Of a stretch of 16,542 nt of DNA, positions 13,942-16,542 are shown one piece after another (within the stretch, counting starts at the first letter, position 1; each line of letters starts with the position of its first letter). Source of the stretch: CAYRYU01 sp964428355. Its GTDB lineage: Bacteria > Muiribacteriota > Ozemobacteria > Ozemobacterales > Ozemobacteraceae. The position numbers and the translations under genes were made by a program. Where the stretch lies: assembly GCA_964428355.1 (NCBI GenBank), contig CAYRYU010000137.1, positions 1 to 16,542 of the forward strand, written 5' to 3'. Below the pieces are notes generated by a model. That model was not told the origin of the DNA, searched no databases, and saw only the letters and a list, made by a program, of their open reading frames with translations.

Positions 13942-14774
13942 TTTGGGGCCCAGGCCTCCGATTCATGGATTCCGCGTTCCTTCAGGTACCGCATCCACTC
14001 GGAGTCCTCTCTTGGAAAACGCCATCTTTCCGCATACTCGACCGAAACCGCCAACAATGCGGCCTGGCGTTTTGTTTCAGAGTCACCGGTCTGCAATGCT
14101 TTTTTCAATGACAGCAAAAGACTATCGTGAAAAGGCAACTCGCCCCACGTCTTAAGTATATCGGCGAAATGCCGGGCCGGCAAGGGGGACAGGAGAAATC
14201 GCCAGAGAGCCTTGGCGCGCATGAGTTCCAGGGTTCCCGACAGGGCGGGGGGTACGACATCCCGGGAATGGGCGCTTTTCCAGCCTCGAATCCATGACAG
14301 GGTGCCGAACGGGTCGCCTTCGGGATCGGGTGCCCAACCCCGGCGGAGCGCATGAAGAAGTAGATCGGGGGAGAGGGTGACCAGCTCCGGGGCGGACGCG
14401 GGGCTGTGCTCCAATTCTCTTTTCATCGATCGGAGGGCGATCTCCATCTCGGAAAAGTCTTCGTTCGGAAGATTGTCCTTGAGGAAGCGAAGTGTGTTTG
14501 ACAGGGACGCGATCTTCTGAAACTCCTCTTCGAGCTTGATCTCCCTTTCCTTTCGAAGCTTCGAAAGGGTCTCGAAGTAGAGAGCTCGGTTTGCCAGGGC
14601 ATGGGCCGGCCATGTGTTCAGGAACTTCTGGAACTGGGCATCGGCTTCAGTCCAATGACCGAGCAGGAAAGCCCTTCGGCCGTCCTCGAAAACCTCGTTG
14701 GGGGTGAATGAAAATGCCCAAGGAGGAAGCGCGAGGAGAAGGATAAGCGACAAAATCAGGAACCTGATCTTCAT
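13938..14774 (-). CDS. Exported helical protein with N-terminal TPR-like repeat
   Basis: A 278-aa protein with a signal peptide (MKIRFLILSLILLLALPPWAFS, cleavage near 20-22). Residues about 26-70 look like a TPR or TPR-like pair (GRRAFLLGHWTEADAQFQKF, then ANRALYFETL). A charged coiled-coil-like helix follows at 70-95, and a mostly helical, Leu/Trp-rich remainder. I recognise no family. The ATG at 14774 was chosen over upstream in-frame ATGs (for example 14786 and 14891) because the signal peptide starts there and GGGGGTGAT precedes it. A small dyad, GGGGAA-n5-TTCCCC, lies in its leader. No clear promoter was found before the assembly gap. Confidence 0.8.
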   Translation of the reverse strand: MKIRFLILSLILLLALPPWAFSFTPNEVFEDGRRAFLLGHWTEADAQFQKFLNTWPAHALANRALYFETLSKLRKEREIKLEEEFQKIASLSNTLRFLKDNLPNEDFSEMEIALRSMKRELEHSPASAPELVTLSPDLLLHALRRGWAPDPEGDPFGTLSWIRGWKSAHSRDVVPPALSGTLELMRAKALWRFLLSPLPARHFADILKTWGELPFHDSLLLSLKKALQTGDSETKRQAALLAVSVEYAERWRFPREDSEWMRYLKERGIHESEAWAPK

Positions 14775-14854
14775 GATCACCCCCATGAGAATGCTGGGGA
14801 ATTTCTTTCCCCCTATCTGTCTTATCGACATCGGAAACCGGGTTTCTGAGGCAG

Positions 14855-14909
14855 GGGGCTTATCGTCGCTTTTACATTTCCTTACGCGCAATTTTCTGGC
14901 CAGATTTTG
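14855..14909 (+). repeat. 55-bp direct repeat, left copy (gap flank)
   Basis: Identical over 55 bp to 15010-15064; this copy ends exactly at the N run. It begins GGGGCTTATCGTCGC and ends GGCCAGATTTTG. Identity that ends precisely at both gap edges points to unmerged overlapping contig ends rather than a biological repeat. Confidence 0.95.
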
Positions 14910-15009
14910 NNNNNNNNNNNNNNNNNNNNNNNNNNNNNNNNNNNNNNNNNNNNNNNNNNNNNNNNNNNNNNNNNNNNNNNNNNNNNNNNNNNNNNNNNNN
15001 NNNNNNNNN
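14910..15009. other. Assembly gap (100 N)
   Basis: Exactly 100 N between two identical 55-bp sequences. The true sequence may have no gap at all, with a single copy of the 55-mer. Confidence 0.99.
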
Positions 15010-15064
15010 GGGGCTTATCGTCGCTTTTACATTTCCTTACGCGCAATTTTCTGGCCAGATTTTG
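15010..15064 (+). repeat. 55-bp direct repeat, right copy (gap flank)
   Basis: Exact copy of 14855-14909 starting at the first base after the N run. The sequence continues CCCCGCATATCTGGCGGG beyond the shared part. Confidence 0.95.
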
Positions 15065-15515
15065 CCCCGCATATCTGGCGGGTTTCGGGTTTTGCGATGT
15101 GCGCTTTTCGCAAATTCAGGTTAAAAAAACGCAAGAAGTGGAATTTTCACACAAAATCCTGAAGGGAAAAGGGGGGAAAATTTCTCGTGAGGTCGGACGC
15201 CGGTCAACCAATCGACGCTAAAGTAGTTTTGCAGCGTCTTGGCTCCGGTTTCATCCGTCATATCGGACTGGTTTCGGAAAAGACCCCTTCCGAGATCGAC
15301 AGGCTCTCCGGCAATATGAAGAGGCCATGAAGAAGGCATGGCAGAAGACGGGCAAAAAGTCCCGGATCCGGAAGCCCAGGCTGAATACGTCGCTGTGTAA
15401 AGATCGAAAGGTCTGCCCGAAGCAAAGAAAAAAGGGACATCTGAGGGGGCGCGGTCCCGGATGTAGCCCGAGCCGGTGACGGCGCGCTGGTTACCTTTTG
15501 GATTGCCTGGTCGAA

Positions 15516-15902
15516 CTACTTTGAAGAAGATTTCACCGGGAACCCCAGTATCTTCTTCAGCCCCTCGTGAACCCGGTCCATCTCACGTTTACCCAGTTCT
15601 CCGACTTTCGCAACTACTCTGGCGACATCCACCGTCTGGATTTGGTCGAGCAGGACGACGGAGTCTTTCGGAATTCCACCGATTCCTGCTTTGAGCGTCG
15701 GATAGAGTGAATTCCCCTTCTTTACCCACTCTTGGCCCCGGAAGGATGTTAACGGAACCACCTCCAGAACGGGAAACCTCGGATGTCCGACAAGTTCAGG
15801 GTTCCCGACCACCACCACGGGGCGCAACCCTTCCTGTTCGTGACCTGGCGGTCTACGTTCCCCGAGATGGACCTGAAGGACCCAACCAATAGAGTGGCTC
15901 AT
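15516..15902 (-). CDS. mazF: MazF/PemK-family endoribonuclease toxin
   Basis: A 128-aa toxin of the MazF/PemK (CcdB-fold) family, which cleaves mRNA at short sequence sites. The family blocks are in order: GWVLQVHLGE (6-15), GHEQEGLRPVVVVGNPEL (20-37), VLEVVPLTS (45-53) and VLLDQIQTVDVARV (83-96, the DQIRTVD-type motif). Arg27 of the GxRP block and Thr52 of the PLTS block correspond to the catalytic Arg/Thr pair of characterised MazF enzymes, so the toxin appears intact. The ATG overlaps the antitoxin stop (ATGA, 15899-15902), the usual coupled antitoxin-first order. The C-terminal tail (about 120-128) is short and Ser/Lys-rich. Cleavage specificity cannot be predicted. Confidence 0.92.
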   Translation of the reverse strand: MSHSIGWVLQVHLGERRPPGHEQEGLRPVVVVGNPELVGHPRFPVLEVVPLTSFRGQEWVKKGNSLYPTLKAGIGGIPKDSVVLLDQIQTVDVARVVAKVGELGKREMDRVHEGLKKILGFPVKSSSK

Positions 15903-16252
15903 CTCTTCGAGGTCCCTTCCTCAAATTTTCCCTTTCTCGGGTTCCACTTGATGGGAGTACCCTTTTTCTGGAACGCTTTCAGGTAGGTTGAAAGCTCTTT
16001 CTCGGGGATTTCCTTCTCGACATCTTCCAGGAGACGGATAGCTTGGGAACCACCGGCATCGAGCCAGGCTGAATCCTCGTCGTTCATCCTGGAATCTTCG
16101 TTGGACCGCTCTCTTCGAGCATCGGTGACCGCTTTGAGTATTGCACCGACGACGAAGTCCTTTACCTTCAATCCCAGCTCCGATGCAGTTGCTTTCATCC
16201 TTCGATGGAGGGTGGACTGGAGTGGAATGTTAATCCTGGTGACCTTTTCCAT
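15899..16252 (-). CDS. Antitoxin of the MazF-type module (ribbon-helix-helix-like)
   Basis: A 117-aa protein, a bit longer than common MazE-type antitoxins. The N-terminus has a ribbon-helix-helix pattern: strand TRINIPL (5-11), helix LHRRMKATASELG (15-27), turn LKVK, helix DFVVGAILKAV (32-42). This would dimerise and bind the operator. An acidic, Ser/Asn-rich linker (about 48-66) leads to a C-terminal part (70-117, AIRLLEDVEKEIPEKELSTYLKAF...) expected to wrap the toxin. The ATG at 16252, with GGAGG five bases upstream, was chosen over an in-frame ATG at 16336, which would lie upstream of the promoter. Assignment as an antitoxin rests on position and fold pattern rather than a recognised family name. 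Confidence 0.85.
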   Translation of the reverse strand: MEKVTRINIPLQSTLHRRMKATASELGLKVKDFVVGAILKAVTDARRERSNEDSRMNDEDSAWLDAGGSQAIRLLEDVEKEIPEKELSTYLKAFQKKGTPIKWNPRKGKFEEGTSKR

Positions 16253-16257
16253 GATTG

Positions 16258-16311
16258 CCTCCGTTGCACTTGTTCCAGAAGGATGATAAGCAAAGTAACT
16301 TTGGTTATCAA
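16258..16311 (-). promoter_or_regulatory. Toxin-antitoxin promoter, 25-bp operator palindrome and RBS
   Basis: On the minus strand TTGATA (-35, 16311-16306), a 17-bp spacer and TATCAT (-10, 16288-16283) give a good sigma70-type promoter, each box five of six to consensus. A near-perfect palindrome, GATAAGCAAAG (16285-16295), TAA, CTTTGGTTATC (16299-16309), has ten of eleven arm positions paired. It fills the spacer and overlaps both boxes, so bound antitoxin would block RNA polymerase. The Shine-Dalgarno GGAGG is at 16262-16258. Confidence 0.75.
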
Positions 16312-16320
16312 GACGTAAAA

Positions 16321-16515
16321 ATGAGCGGCTCCCCATCTTCCGGTTCCGAACGGACGTTCAGAACGTCCTTTGTGAACCCCAAGACTGCAAGGCTGTTGAA
16401 GCGGTTACCGCGAATCCAGGAACTTCCGCCCCAGGATCGGCAGGCCGTTTTAAAAGTACTGGATGCCCTCTTGGCGAGGCATGAAATCACCCACATTCCA
16501 GGTGTACCGTCTTGA
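16321..16515 (+). CDS. Small protein resembling the C-terminal tail of XRE-type regulators
   Basis: A 64-aa reading frame, MSGSPSSGSERTFRTSFVN..., divergent from the toxin-antitoxin operon. Residues about 18-55 (NPKTARLLKRLPRIQEL, then PPQDRQAVLKVLDALLARHE) resemble the helical end that follows the HTH domain in many XRE-family regulators, but there is no HTH before it. It may therefore be a remnant of a truncated regulator or a short stand-alone protein. No Shine-Dalgarno precedes the ATG. The start lies 11 bp from the operator palindrome, so it would share regulation with the module. In-frame codons extend upstream to 16255, but that start would lie inside the opposing promoter. Confidence 0.45.
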   Translation: MSGSPSSGSERTFRTSFVNPKTARLLKRLPRIQELPPQDRQAVLKVLDALLARHEITHIPGVPS

Positions 16516-16542
16516 GGCTTCATGAATTTGCACGGATGAACT

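Larger units (their letters stand above)
14775..15515. other. Region without a convincing gene, containing the second assembly gap
   Basis: About 740 bp, of which 100 are N, between the TPR-like pair and the toxin gene. It is less GC-rich around 14855-15190 than its neighbours. It contains a 7-bp dyad (GCCAGAT 15054-15060, ATCTGGC 15073-15079). Short plus-strand frames exist. One runs from a GTG at 15188 with a purine-rich site upstream and stops near 15331. Another, ATG 15327 to stop 15479, encodes 50 very basic residues (MKKAWQKTGKKSRIRK...). Its frame stays open upstream as an amphipathic stretch (RDRQALRQYEEAMKK). These could be parts of one frameshifted remnant. None has family support, so I do not call a gene. 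Confidence 0.5.

Noticed and set aside
14855..15064. Insertion sequence with 55-bp direct or terminal repeats
   Set aside because: The repeats are direct, end exactly at the gap edges and enclose no readable sequence; assembly overlap is the simpler explanation.
14698..15221. Plus-strand frames crossing the second N run
   Set aside because: They contain about 33 undetermined codons and repeat the same 55-bp flank on both sides; not interpretable as genes.
15121..15440. Minus-strand frames of 60 and 72 codons
   Set aside because: No Shine-Dalgarno, no recognisable domain and no neighbour support; overlapping each other in different frames.

Overview
The window is about 16.5 kb of GC-rich, gene-dense bacterial DNA. 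It looks like part of a draft scaffold, probably from an uncultivated organism. It contains two runs of exactly 100 N. One is flanked by an identical 55-bp sequence on both sides and the other abuts an 18-bp tandem repeat, both typical of short-read assembly. Strong Shine-Dalgarno sites, many Sec signal peptides, A-x-A-type cleavage sites and outward-directed soluble proteins suggest a Gram-negative (diderm) bacterium. I cannot name the phylum from this sequence; there is no rRNA, tRNA or universal marker gene.

Layout, left to right. (1) 1-4486: a truncated minus-strand protein of unknown function and, just upstream of it, a secreted phospholipase-D-like protein with two intact HKD motifs (both minus). 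These are divergent from a plus-strand pair: a CaCA-family Na+/Ca2+ exchanger-like antiporter and a zinc-ribbon/RDD membrane protein. A 74-aa two-helix membrane protein converges on that pair. (2) 4541-4700: 18-bp tandem repeats running into an assembly gap. (3) 4701-13149: a long minus-strand locus, read right to left as flotillin-like floA, an exported seven-bladed propeller, an exported TPR protein, a large 949-aa exported protein with very strong expression signals, a strong terminator, then two more exported propellers, the last cut by the gap. (4) 13279-14774: a terminator and two ATGA-coupled genes for exported or anchored TPR-like proteins. (5) 14775-15515: a poorly coding region with the second gap and its 55-bp duplicated flank. 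(6) 15516-16515: a MazF/PemK-type toxin and its ribbon-helix-helix-like antitoxin, with a near-perfect 25-bp palindrome embedded in a good sigma70-type promoter. A small divergent ORF resembles the C-terminal tail of XRE-type regulators.

The most interesting part is region 3. A membrane-microdomain scaffold (FloA), three stand-alone Reg_prop-type propellers without any histidine kinase, a TPR adaptor and one apparently abundant surface or periplasmic protein sit together on one strand. I infer a cell-surface or envelope assembly locus in which the 949-aa protein is the major product and the propeller and TPR proteins are helpers or partners. The sequence shows co-orientation, coupling and expression signals. 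The joint function is inference.
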